This document shows, in pieces, positions 40,367 through 49,206 of a stretch of DNA of 64,000 nucleotides; within the stretch, counting starts at the first letter, position 1; every line of letters starts with the position of its first letter. This DNA comes from RYN-230 sp963717125. Its GTDB lineage: Bacteria; Actinomycetota; Actinomycetes; Streptosporangiales; Streptosporangiaceae. Both the position numbers and the translations under genes were made by a program. The notes beneath the pieces were generated by a model that worked only from the letters and a program-made list of their open reading frames with translations, had not been told where the DNA came from and did not search any database. The stretch spans positions 124,001 through 188,000 of the forward strand of contig CAVQVG010000006.1 of assembly GCA_963717125.1 (NCBI GenBank), read 5' to 3'.

Positions 40367-41409
40367 CCGCCGGAGCCGCTGGCCGGCTTCTCCGCGTGCC
40401 CGCCGAACTCGCTGCGCAGCGCGGAGAGCAGCTTGTGGCTGAACTCGCCGAGCCCGCGCGACTCGAACCGCTCGAACAGCGCGGCGGTGATGACGGCCGC
40501 GGGCACGCCCTCTTCGATCGCGGCCATCACCGTCCAGCGGCCCTCGCCGGAGTCGGACACGTGCCCGGCGAAGTCGTCCAGCTGCGGGGAGCGGGCCAGC
40601 GCGTCGGCGGTCAGGTCGATCAGCCAGGAGCTGATCACCGAGCCCCGCCGCCAGACCTCGGCGACGTCGGCCACGTCGATGTCGTACTGGTAGTACTGCG
40701 GGTCGCGCAGCGGGGTGGTCTCCGCGTCGGCCGCCATCATGTCGTCTTTCCCGACGTTGGCGTGCTTGATGATGGACAGCCCCTCGGCGATCGCGGCCAT
40801 CATGCCGTACTCGATCCCGTTGTGCACCATCTTGACGAAGTGCCCCGACCCGGCCGGCCCGCAGTGCAGGTACCCCTCCGGAGCGGTCCCGCCCCGGGTC
40901 CGGCCCGGCGTCGGCTCGGCCGTCCCCTTTCCGGGAGCGATCGACTGGAAGATCGGGTCGAGCCGCTCGACCGGCCCGTCCTCGCCGCCGATCATCAGGC
41001 AGAAGCCGCGTTCCAGGCCGAACACGCCGCCCGAGGTGCCGACGTCGATGTAGTGCAGATCCTTCGGTATGAGCTGCTTGGCCCGGTCGATGTCGTCCCG
41101 GTAGTAGGTGTTGCCGCCGTCGATGATGATGTCGCCCGGCTCCATCAGGTCGGCGAGCTGCGCGACGACCTGCCCGGTGACCGAGGCGGGCAGCATGACC
41201 CAGGCCGCCCGCGGCTTCTCCAGCTTGGCGATGAACTCCGGCAGCGTGGTCGCGCCGGTCGCGCCCTCGTCCGCCAGCTGCTTGACGTGCGCCTCGGTGT
41301 GGTCGTAGGCCACGACCCGGTGGCCGTCGCGGATCAGCCGCAGGCTGAGGTTGGCGCCCATCCGGCCGAGCCCGACCATGCCGAGCTGCATGGGCCTGTC
41401 CGTGGTCAT
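40363..41409 (-). CDS. gnd: 6-phosphogluconate dehydrogenase (decarboxylating), short form
   Basis: 348 residues. N-terminal LGMVGLGRMGANLSLRLIRD is the dinucleotide fold; IIIDGGNTYYRDD, DVGTSGGVFGLERGFCLMIG and HFVKMVHNGIEYGMMAAIAE hold the substrate and catalytic Lys/Glu residues. The length and motifs fit the short (GndA/YqeC-like) type, often NAD-linked. It makes ribulose 5-phosphate, CO2 and NAD(P)H. A Ser/Gly-rich tail of ten residues is extra. It starts nine bases after the pgi stop, giving a pgi-gnd operon for sugar-phosphate flow. Confidence 0.95.
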   Translation of the reverse strand: MTTDRPMQLGMVGLGRMGANLSLRLIRDGHRVVAYDHTEAHVKQLADEGATGATTLPEFIAKLEKPRAAWVMLPASVTGQVVAQLADLMEPGDIIIDGGNTYYRDDIDRAKQLIPKDLHYIDVGTSGGVFGLERGFCLMIGGEDGPVERLDPIFQSIAPGKGTAEPTPGRTRGGTAPEGYLHCGPAGSGHFVKMVHNGIEYGMMAAIAEGLSIIKHANVGKDDMMAADAETTPLRDPQYYQYDIDVADVAEVWRRGSVISSWLIDLTADALARSPQLDDFAGHVSDSGEGRWTVMAAIEEGVPAAVITAALFERFESRGLGEFSHKLLSALRSEFGGHAEKPASGSGG

Positions 41410-41418
41410 CGGATTCTC

Positions 41419-43047
41419 CTAGCTCTTCAGGCTGCGATAGCGGCGGATCAGGGCGTTGGTGGACGAATCGTGGCTGAGCTCAGGCTCGCCCGGGCTTTCC
41501 AGCTCGGGCAGGATCGCCGTCGCGAGCACCTTGCCTAGCTCTACCCCCCACTGGTCGAAGGAATCGATGTCCCAGATGACCCCCTGGGTGAAAACGCTGT
41601 GCTCGTACAGCGCGACCAGCGTGCCGAGGAGATGCGGGGTGAGCTTCTCGGCCAGCAGCACGTTGGTCGGCCGGTTCCCCGGCATGACCCGGTGCGGCGC
41701 GACGTCCGGCGCGGTCCCCTCGGCGAGCACCTCCGCCAGTGTTTTGCCGAACGCCAGCGCCTGGGACTGGGCGAACACATTGGACATCAGGATGTCGTGG
41801 TGATTCCGCACCGGGTTGAGGGTCTTGCCGAAGCCGATCAGGTTGACCGGGATCAACTTCGTGCCCTGGTGGATGAGCTGGTAGAAGCTGTGCTGCCCGT
41901 TGGTGCCGGGCTCACCCCAGAACACCGCGCTGGTCTGGTAGTCCACCTCGGTGCCGTCGAGGGTGACATGCTTGCCGTTGGATTCCATGGTCAGCTGCTG
42001 CAGGTAGGCCGGGAACCGCTTGAGGTACTGCTCGTACGGCATCACGCCGTAGGTCTGCGCGCCGAAGAAGTCCCCGTACCACACCGCGAGCAGGCCCATC
42101 AGCACCGGGAGGTTCCGGTCCACCGGGGCGGTGCGGAAGTGCTCGTCCATCTCGTGGAAGCCCGCGAGCATCTCGGTGAAGCGCTCCGGGCCGATGGCGA
42201 CCATGGTGGACAGCCCGATGGCCGAGTCCATCGAGTACCGGCCGCCGACCCAGTCCCAGAAGCCGAACATGTTCGCGGTGTCGATGCCGAACTCGGCGAC
42301 CCGCTCGGCGTTGGTGGACACCGCGGCGAAGTGCTTGGCGATCGCGTCCGCGCTGCCCAGCTCGCCGACCACCCAGTCCCGGGCCGAGTGCGCGTTGGTC
42401 AGCGTCTCCAGCGTGCCGAACGTCTTGGACGAGATGATGAACAGCGTCTCGTCGGCGGACAGGTCGCGGGTCGCCTCGACGAAGTCGGTGGAGTCCACGT
42501 TGGACACGAAGCGGAACGTCAGGTCCCGCCGGGAGTAGTAGCGCAGCGCCTCGTAGGCCATCACCGGCCCGAGGTCGGAGCCCCCGATGCCGACGTTGAC
42601 CACGTTCCTGATCGGCTTGCCCGTGAAGCCCTTCCATTCGCCCGACCGGATCCGCTGCGCGAAGTTAGCCATCCGGTCCAGCACCTCGTGCACCTGGGCG
42701 ACCACGTCCACCCCGCCGACCACGAGCGAGCTGCCCTTCGGCATGCGCAGCGCCACGTGCAGCACCGCGCGGTGCTCGGACACGTTGATCGGCTCGCCGC
42801 GGAACATCATGTCCCGGCGCTGCTCGACGCCGCACTCCTGAGCCAGCTGGACCAGCAGCGCCATGGTCTCGTCGGTGACCCGGTTCTTGGAGTAGTCCAG
42901 GTACAGGCCGGCCGCTTCGGCGGTGAGCCGTTCGCCGCGCCCGGGGTCGCCCGCGAACAGCTCCCGCAGCTGCCGCGGGAGGATCTCGGCGTAGTGCTGT
43001 TCCAGCGCCTTCCATGCCGGGCGCTGGCGAAGGGGAGTGGTCGGCAT
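41419..43047 (-). CDS. pgi: Glucose-6-phosphate isomerase
   Basis: 542 residues from ATG at 43047 with GGAGGA upstream; a frame up to 43104 lacks protein character. Phosphoglucose isomerase signatures: NVGIGGSDLGPVMAYEALR, SSKTFGTLETLTNAHSARDW, FWDWVGGRYSMDSAIGLS, WGEPGTNGQHSFYQLIHQGT (catalytic Glu and His) and the terminal VELGK lysine in DQWGVELGK. It interconverts glucose 6-phosphate and fructose 6-phosphate in the cytoplasm. First gene of the pgi-gnd operon. Confidence 0.97.
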   Translation of the reverse strand: MPTTPLRQRPAWKALEQHYAEILPRQLRELFAGDPGRGERLTAEAAGLYLDYSKNRVTDETMALLVQLAQECGVEQRRDMMFRGEPINVSEHRAVLHVALRMPKGSSLVVGGVDVVAQVHEVLDRMANFAQRIRSGEWKGFTGKPIRNVVNVGIGGSDLGPVMAYEALRYYSRRDLTFRFVSNVDSTDFVEATRDLSADETLFIISSKTFGTLETLTNAHSARDWVVGELGSADAIAKHFAAVSTNAERVAEFGIDTANMFGFWDWVGGRYSMDSAIGLSTMVAIGPERFTEMLAGFHEMDEHFRTAPVDRNLPVLMGLLAVWYGDFFGAQTYGVMPYEQYLKRFPAYLQQLTMESNGKHVTLDGTEVDYQTSAVFWGEPGTNGQHSFYQLIHQGTKLIPVNLIGFGKTLNPVRNHHDILMSNVFAQSQALAFGKTLAEVLAEGTAPDVAPHRVMPGNRPTNVLLAEKLTPHLLGTLVALYEHSVFTQGVIWDIDSFDQWGVELGKVLATAILPELESPGEPELSHDSSTNALIRRYRSLKS

Positions 43048-43172
43048 CTGCTGATTCCTCCGGGCGGTCCGCGAGTGATCCGGTGCGAGCTCAGACGGAC
43101 ACAACGTAGCGCGCCCGCCCGCACGGCTCGCCGGTCCCCCCGAGGCAGGGCCGGCGAGCCACGCACCGGCCC

Positions 43173-43370
43173 GCTCAGCTGCCCCCGGACCCGGCCTTCA
43201 CCACGCTGACGGTGAGCACCTGCACCGGCTTCTCACAGGCTTGCGCCTTGTAGTGCAGGTAGCTCGGAGTGGTCTGGTGCGTTGGCCACCGCGCCCGGGG
43301 CCAGGGTGACCAGGATCCGGGCCGCGCCCGGTTGGCACGGAGTGCGGCGGCCCGGGCGGTACCGTCACAG
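43173..43370 (-). other. Possible C-terminal gene remnant
   Basis: On the minus strand a frame ends in TTPSYLHYKAQACEKPVQVL then TVSVV and stop at 43173; with one frame change upstream it is preceded by ARILVTLAPGAVANA. This looks like a real protein tail but no start or family is identifiable and the NRDE gene begins at 43373. Probably a decayed end. Confidence 0.25.
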
Positions 43371-43372
43371 TT

Positions 43373-44185
43373 GTGTGCTTGCTCATCGCGCTGTCCCGGA
43401 CGATCCCCGGCACGCCGCTGCTGGTCGCGGCCAACCGGGACGAGCTGTATGCCCGGCCCACGGAACCGATCACGGTGCTGCGCGGCGAGCGGCCGCGGAT
43501 CCTCGGCGGCCGGGACGACGTGGCCGGCGGGACCTGGCTCGCGGTGAACTCCGCCGGCGTGCTGGCCGGGCTGACCAACCAGCCGTCGGCCAGCCGCGAC
43601 GCGACCAAGCGGTCGCGCGGTGAGCTGCCGCTCGCTTTCGCCGCGTACTCAGACGCGGCCACCGCGGTGGCCGAGGTGTGCGGGCGGCTGGACCCGGCTG
43701 ACTACAACCCATGCTGGCTGCTGGTCGGCGACCGGCACTCGCTGTTCTCCGTCGACCTGACCGGCGGACCGCGGCCTGCGGTGCAGGAGCTGCCGCCCGG
43801 GAACTACGTGCTGGAGAACGCGCCGCTGCGCCGCGAGTCGGCCAAGCAGCAGCGGGTGGCCGGGCTGGTCGACGCGGCGCTGGCGGCGGCCGGCGGCGGG
43901 GCCGAGGCGGCCGCGCTGGCCACCGTGCTGCGCGACCATGAGCCCGCCGCTGGCCCGCGGCCGCGGCTACCGGACGGCCTGCCCCGGCCGGCCGAGATAT
44001 CCGCCGCCTGCGTGCACACGTCGCAGTACGGCACCCGCTCCGCCATGATCATCAGCGTGCCGTCCGACGCCCTGCCCGCGGTGCAGGTGGCGGCCGGGCC
44101 GCCGTGCACGGCGGAACTGCTGGACCGGACGAGCCTGTGGACCAGCCCGGTGCCCGCGGTAGCGGTCCCGGGCGGTTCGCGGTGA
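43373..44185 (+). CDS. NRDE (TANGO2-like) family protein
   Basis: 270 residues from GTG, giving MCLLIALSRTIPGTPLLVAA with Cys at position 2, typical of the family and possibly an N-terminal nucleophile. The NRDE motif is in ANRDELYARPTEP, followed by GGRDDVAGGTWLAVN and AGLTNQPSA. Human TANGO2 is linked to haem or lipid handling; the bacterial role is not established. Cytoplasmic, no membrane segment. Followed by a microprotein gene 40 bases downstream. Confidence 0.9.
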   Translation: MCLLIALSRTIPGTPLLVAANRDELYARPTEPITVLRGERPRILGGRDDVAGGTWLAVNSAGVLAGLTNQPSASRDATKRSRGELPLAFAAYSDAATAVAEVCGRLDPADYNPCWLLVGDRHSLFSVDLTGGPRPAVQELPPGNYVLENAPLRRESAKQQRVAGLVDAALAAAGGGAEAAALATVLRDHEPAAGPRPRLPDGLPRPAEISAACVHTSQYGTRSAMIISVPSDALPAVQVAAGPPCTAELLDRTSLWTSPVPAVAVPGGSR

Positions 44186-44224
44186 TTGCTAGGATCCGGG
44201 CATCCGGATGAAGGGGCGGCGGCT

Positions 44225-44329
44225 ATGGGCGACTGGCTGATCTCGGGCGCGCTCTTCGTCATCATCGTGGTGACGCTCGTGCTGCTGAAGCGCGCTGAGC
44301 GCCGTCGCGAGCGCAAGCCAGGTGAGTGA
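44225..44329 (+). CDS. 34-residue single-pass membrane microprotein
   Basis: Starts MGDWLISGALFVIIVVTLVL, followed by a strongly basic tail (KRAERRRERKPGE). One hydrophobic helix of about 18 residues with positive inside flank indicates a bitopic membrane peptide, N-terminus outside. GGCGGCGG lies upstream of the ATG. It overlaps the next gene by eight bases, so translation of both is probably coupled. No family recognised; such peptides often modulate membrane proteins. Confidence 0.6.
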   Translation: MGDWLISGALFVIIVVTLVLLKRAERRRERKPGE

Positions 44330-44771
44330 GCCGCGACCGCGCGCCGCGCGCCCGGGCGACTACGACGCCATCGCCGCGGCCATCGATGAGTGGTGGGGCC
44401 GCCCGGTGCTGGCCGCGCTGCCCCGGCTGTTCCTCGATCTCTTCCACGACACCAGCCTGGTCGTAGACGGGCCCGGCGGCCCGGCGGCCTTCCTGGTCGG
44501 CATCCTGTCCCCGGCCGACCGGCGGCGGGCCTACATCCACTTCGTCGGGGTCGCCCCCGCGCAGCGCCGCCAGCGGCTGGCTGGCCTGCTGTACACCGAA
44601 TTCTTCGCGCTAGCCCGGGCCGACGGCCGGACCATGGTCAGCGCGGTCACCGCGCCGGGCAACGCCACCTCGATCCGCTTCCATCAGGCGATGGGCTTCA
44701 CGGTCAGCGACCCGGTGCCGGACTACAACGGCCCGGGCCGCGAACTCGTCGTCTTCCAGCGCGACCTGTAG
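44322..44771 (+). CDS. GNAT-family N-acetyltransferase
   Basis: 149 residues from a GTG inside the end of the microprotein gene. GNAT features: RAARPGDYDAIAAAIDEWWG at the N-terminus, FVGVAPAQRRQRLAGLLYTE (acetyl-CoA loop) near residue 75, and GNATSIRFHQAMGFTVSD near residue 110. Resembles small-molecule or amino-group acetyltransferases; acceptor unknown. Followed by a hairpin at 44824-44841. Confidence 0.9.
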   Translation: MSEPRPRAARPGDYDAIAAAIDEWWGRPVLAALPRLFLDLFHDTSLVVDGPGGPAAFLVGILSPADRRRAYIHFVGVAPAQRRQRLAGLLYTEFFALARADGRTMVSAVTAPGNATSIRFHQAMGFTVSDPVPDYNGPGRELVVFQRDL

Positions 44772-44823
44772 CCCGCAGCCGCCGGCCTCGCCAGTAACAC
44801 CAGCCCCAGCGCTCCCGATTGCC

Positions 44824-44841
44824 GAGTGGGACTGCCCACTC
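44824..44841 (+). terminator. Hairpin GAGTGGG-ACTG-CCCACTC
   Basis: Perfect 7-bp stem with a 4-base loop, 52 bases after the acetyltransferase stop. No U tract. Confidence 0.5.
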
Positions 44842-44843
44842 TT

Positions 44844-44901
44844 CACCCCAGATGCGCGGGGGAGGCGGCGATTTGTCCGGAATGTCCGCACATCTGGGGT
44901 G
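44844..44901. promoter_or_regulatory. CACCCCAGATG / CATCTGGGGTG inverted repeat
   Basis: Perfect 11-bp arms (44844-44854 and 44891-44901) 36 bases apart, 60-115 bases ahead of the SGNH gene. Two further TGGGGTG copies lie within its first codons (44989-45005). May be an operator or a long stem. Confidence 0.4.
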
Positions 44902-44959
44902 ATAAGACGCCGGCGCAGTGCGGTGCCACCGATCCTGGGATGGGGTTGCTGGGGAAAAC

Positions 44960-46023
44960 GTGTCTGTTCGTGCCTGGTTCGTCCTATTTGGGGTGTCTGG
45001 GGTGATTCTCTTGGGTACTCTCGGGCGGATGTTCTCTCGTGTCCGATTTTTTCAATGGTGGCAGGCGCTGAGCGGGAGCCCGGGCTGGGTTCCTGGGGCG
45101 GTGACCGCGGCGGTGCTCGCGCTGATTATCGGCGGCATCGGGGTGGCCGGGATGGTGTCCGCGGCCAGTACCGGATCACAGCCGGGTCCGCGCCCGGCAG
45201 CCCAGCCGGCAGCCGGTACCGGGTCGCGAGCGGGCCAGCCGGGCCGGGCCGTGTCCAGCCGCCGGTCAGGCCGGCCGGGTGCGGGGCAGGCAGGGCGCCA
45301 GGCGGCGGGCGCGGGGCAAGCGGGGCGCCAGGCGGCGGGGCGGGGCAGGCCGGGCGCCGGGCAGCGGGCACGAAGCTGGCCAGCAGCGCCGGAGCCGGGC
45401 ACCGGCTGCGCACGTCGTGCCGCACCGTCGCGCACATCGGCGACTCCACCTCGGTCGGCCTGGTGTCGGCCGACTATCTGCCCGACCCGGCGCAGCGGCT
45501 GGCCGCCCAGTACGCCGACGTCGGGGTCCGGCACGCCTGGCTCGACGCCTCCGGCGGGCGCTCGATGGTGGAAGCACTGCCCGGCCAGGTCAACGGCTAC
45601 GACACGGCGCGCCAGATGGCCGCGGCCGGGTTCCGCGGCTGCTGGGTGGTCGCGCTCGGCACCAACGACACCGCCAACGTGTCGGTCGGCTCGAACGTGG
45701 GTCGGCTGGCCCGGATCCAGGAACTCATGTCGGTCGCGCACGGCGCCCCGGTGCTCTGGGTCAACGTGAAGACGCTCGACCAGACCGGCCCCTGGGCCGA
45801 GTCCAACATGCTGCTCTGGAACGCCGCGCTGACCCGGGCCTGCCACCAGTACCCGAACCTGCGGGTCTTCGGCTGGGCCTCGGTGGCCCGGGACGGCTGG
45901 TTCATCTCGGACGGGATCCACTACACCTCGGCCGGGTATGCCGCCCGGGCCCGGCTGATCGCCCGCGCCCTGGCCCGGGCGTTCCCCAGCACCGGGCACA
46001 GCACTGGCTGCGTGATCGGGTAA
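44960..46023 (+). CDS. Membrane-anchored SGNH hydrolase, frame change in linker
   Basis: From GTG at 44960 the frame encodes two membrane helices (VRAWFVLFGVSGVILLGTLG; GAVTAAVLALIIGGIGVAGM) and a Gly/Ala/Gln linker. Near 45300-45370, in a GC-only repeat-like stretch, the protein-like frame shifts by -1 to the frame ending at 46023. That frame holds the hydrolase: HIGDSTSVGLVSADYLPDPA (GDS), ALGTNDTANVSVGSNVG (GTND) and FISDGIHYTSAGY (DxxH). The extracytoplasmic domain is closely related to the C-terminus of the next gene. The shift could be a mutation, sequencing error or recoding; as read, the hydrolase would not be made from this start. Confidence 0.7.
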
Positions 46024-46236
46024 CCACCGGTCATAACGCCCGAATGGCCGCACCGGCCATATCTCAGCCAATGCCCCGATATGCCAGCGCAGCCGAGCCA
46101 AGCCGGCCAAAACTTTGGTAACTACTATGTGTAATTGATATGTCGCACTGGGTAGTGCATTTCCTGCCGCGCACATCCGCGACCTTGCCGGACGGGGGGA
46201 GCCGGACAAGGGCGGGTCACGGCAAGGGGGACTACC

Positions 46237-48305
46237 ATGCCGGAACCAGTACGCTCCGGTCAGCGCTACATGCCTGGCCTGGACGGCCTGCGTGCGATAG
46301 CGGTGCTGGCTGTCATCGCGTATCACCAGCAATTCGGCTGGGCGCCTGGCGGCTTGCTCGGCGTCGGGGTGTTCTTCACGCTGAGCGGTTACCTGATCAC
46401 CGACCTGCTGCTCGCGCAGTGGGTTGCGGCCGGCCGGCTGAACCTGGGGGACTTCTGGCTGCGCCGGGCCCGCCGGCTGCTGCCCGCGCTGTTCGTCATG
46501 CTGGCCGTGGTGACCGCGTGGATCACCGTGGTGAGCCCGGCCCGGCTGGCCGCGCTGCGCGGGGTGGTCGCGGCCGCGGCCACGTACTCGAGCAACTGGT
46601 ACTACATCGCCACGCACAGTTCCTACTTCGCCCGGTTCGCGCCCCCCGGCCCGTTCGATCACCTCTGGTCGCTGGCCGTCGAGGAGCAGTTCTACCTGGT
46701 CTGGCCGTGGCTGCTGCTGCTCGGCGTGTGCTGCCTGCGCAGCCGGCGCGCCGGCGCGGTGCGCTGGCTGGCGCTGCCCACGCTCGCGCTGGCCGCCGGA
46801 TCGGCCGTGCTCATGCTGATGCTGTATCACCCCGGCTACGACCCGACCCGGGTCTACGAGGGGTCGGACACCCGGGCCTGCGGCCTGCTGGTCGGGGCGG
46901 CGCTGGCCATGCTGTGGCCGAGCCGCCGGCCAACCGGGCCCGCCAGGTGGACCCGCGTCCTGCTGGACGGCGCGGGGATCGCCGGGCTGGCCGTCGTCGG
47001 GCTGATGATCTGGCGGGTCGGCCAGTACTCCCCGTTCACTTACCAGGGCGGGCTGGTGCTGCTGTCGGTGGCCACGGCCGGGGTGGTGGCCGCGGCGGCC
47101 TGCCCGGGCAGCCTGGTCGGCGCCGCCCTGGGCTGGCGGCCGCTGCGCTGGATCGGTGTCCGGTCCTACGGCATCTACCTGTGGCACTTCCCGGTCATCG
47201 TGCTCACCTCGCCGGCCAACTCGGCGGAGGACCTGCCCCGGGCCGCCCTCCAGGTGGCGGCCAGCATCGGGCTGGCCGCGCTGTCCTGGCGGTTCGTCGA
47301 GGAACCGGTCCGCCATGGTGCGCTGGGCCGGGCCTGGCAGCGGCTGCGGACCCGGGAGGCCTGGCGCGCCCAGCCCGCGGCGCTGGGCAGCTGGGCGGCG
47401 GCGACCGGATGCGTCGCGGTCGTCGCGCTGGCCGGCGCCGGGCTGACCGGCGCGGTGCCGGTGCCCAGCAGCGGCGCCGGGCCGACCGGCACGCTGGCCG
47501 CCGGGAGTCTGCTGCCGCCGCCGCCACCCAGTTCAGGCGCCACTGCGCCACCGCCACCGCCACCGGCAGCGGCGGCAGCGGCGGCGGCGCGGGCGGGGCG
47601 GATGCGCGCGGCGGGGCCAAGCAAGGCACCGGGAGCGACCCGGGCGGGGCCAGTGCCGGGGCGGGAGCGGCCGCACCGGCCGGTCCGCTGCGGACCTCGT
47701 GCCACGCGGTGGCGCACATCGGCGACTCCACGTCCGAGGGCATGATCTCACCCGATTACCTGCCGAACCCGGCCCAGCGGCTGGCCGCGCAGTACCACGA
47801 CGTGGGCGTCAGCAGCGTGCGGACCGACATCTCCGGCGCGCGCTCGGTCGTCGAGGTGCTGCCGGGCCAGATCAACGGCTACGACGCCGCGCAGTCGATC
47901 TACGCCAGCGGGTTCCGCGGCTGCTGGGTGATCGCGCTCGGCACGAACGACACCGCCGACGTGGCGGTCGGTTCCAACGTCGGCCTGATGACCCGGATCG
48001 AGCGGATGATGAACGCGGCACACGGCGAGCCGGTGATGTGGGTCAACCTGAGGTCGCTGCTGGCCAGCGGCCCATACTCGGAAGCCAACATGGTGACCTG
48101 GGACAACACGCTGCTCCGCGCGTGCGCCCGGTACCCGAACATGCGGGTGTTCAACTGGGCGGCCTTCGCCAAGACCAAGTGGTACATCTCCGACGGAGTG
48201 CACTTCACCTCGGCCGGGTACGCGGTCCGCGGCCGGATGATCGCGCAGGCGCTGGCCCGGGCGTTCCCGAAGACCGGCCACCGCCCCGGCTGCCTGGTCA
48301 GCTAG
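46237..48305 (+). CDS. Acyltransferase-3/SGNH fusion (OafA-like), frame change in linker
   Basis: The ATG at 46237 follows GGGGGA. Residues 1-400 are an integral membrane acyltransferase with about ten helices: YMPGLDGLRAIAVLAVIAYH, FFTLSGYLITDLLL, LRRARRLLPALF and DHLWSLAVEEQFYLVWPW. A Pro/Ala linker follows; this frame would end at 47745. Around 47515-47590, in CCG-rich repeats, a -1 change is needed to reach the frame ending at 48305, which encodes HIGDSTSEGMISPDYLPNPA, ALGTNDTADVAVGSNVG and YISDGVHFTSAGY. OafA-type fusions O-acetylate surface polysaccharides, the SGNH part transferring the acyl group. The paralog upstream has a like defect at the same place. Confidence 0.78.
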
Positions 48306-48369
48306 CCGCCGCACAAGCCCGCTCGCGGGCCGGTGCAGCTGACTGCGCCGTCCCGCGGGCGGTCCAACT

Positions 48370-48385
48370 CGGGGGGCGTCCCCCG
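48370..48385. terminator. CGGGGG-GCGT-CCCCCG hairpin
   Basis: Perfect 6-bp GC stem with a 4-base loop between the convergent acyltransferase (stop 48305) and ABC permease (stop 48397) genes. Confidence 0.5.
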
Positions 48386-48396
48386 GACCAATACAG

Positions 48397-49206
48397 TCAG
48401 ACCCGGGCGGTGTCCTTGCGGAACCGCCAGACCGCGCCGACCGCGAAGATGGCCAGCCAGACGAGGGCGTTGACCGCCCAGGTCCACTGCACGCCCTCGC
48501 CGAGCAGCGGCGCGTGCACGAGCTGGTTCAGCCCGTACAGCGGAGTGAACTTGGCCAGCGTCTGCAGCGCGTGCGGGTACTGACTCAGCGGGATGAACAG
48601 GCCGCCGCCGAAGGAGAACAGCAGCAGTGCGAAGCCGAGGAACTGCATGACGTTCTCGGTCGGCAGCAGGTAACCCATGAACAGGCCGAACGCGGCGAAC
48701 ACCAGCGACCCGACCCAGACGCACAGCGCGCTGACGACCCACAGGTAGCCCGTCATACTGGGCTTGCCGGTGGCCTTCCCGACCAGGAACACGACCACCA
48801 CCGCCGCCAGCGCGAGCACCATGGCGGTGAGGATCTTGATCGCGATGTAGGCGGCCGGGGAGAGCGGGGTGATCCGGAGCTGGCGGCTCCAGCCCGCGGC
48901 CCGTTCGATCGAGACCATGGCCCCGCCGCTGGTGGTGGCGAGCACGGCCCCGTACAGGGCCATGCTGATCATGATGAACGCCGATACGTTGCCATGCGCG
49001 CCCGGCGCGGGGGACTGGTTCGCGTACGCCTTGTTGAGCCCGAACAGCAGAAACAGGACGGCCGGGGTAATCATCGCGAAGATGACCGTGCGCCGGTTCC
49101 GCAGCAGCCGGCGCACCTCAAGCTTGAGCACCGTGAGGTTGAAGCCGCCGAGGCCCGGAGCCGACCGCGCGGTCACGTCGGGAATGGCAGCGGACTGGGT
49201 GGTCAT
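48397..49206 (-). CDS. ABC-2 type transporter permease
   Basis: 269 residues with six membrane helices in the ABC-2 layout: LEVRRLLRNRRTVIFAMITP leads into the first, a large first external loop follows, and later helices include MVLALAAVVVVFLVGKATG and FLGFALLLFSFGGGLFIPLS. It is the membrane part of an exporter whose ATPase is the upstream gene (ATGA overlap). Typical substrates are drugs, lipids or antibiotics; none can be named. Expected as a homodimer with the ATPase dimer. Confidence 0.9.
   Translation of the reverse strand: MTTQSAAIPDVTARSAPGLGGFNLTVLKLEVRRLLRNRRTVIFAMITPAVLFLLFGLNKAYANQSPAPGAHGNVSAFIMISMALYGAVLATTSGGAMVSIERAAGWSRQLRITPLSPAAYIAIKILTAMVLALAAVVVVFLVGKATGKPSMTGYLWVVSALCVWVGSLVFAAFGLFMGYLLPTENVMQFLGFALLLFSFGGGLFIPLSQYPHALQTLAKFTPLYGLNQLVHAPLLGEGVQWTWAVNALVWLAIFAVGAVWRFRKDTARV

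Noticed and set aside
45052..47316. Minus-strand open frame of 754 codons opposite the SGNH and acyltransferase genes
   Set aside because: Composition is the Arg/Gly/Pro-rich pattern of an antisense frame in GC-rich DNA; no domain, and the plus strand encodes clear domains.
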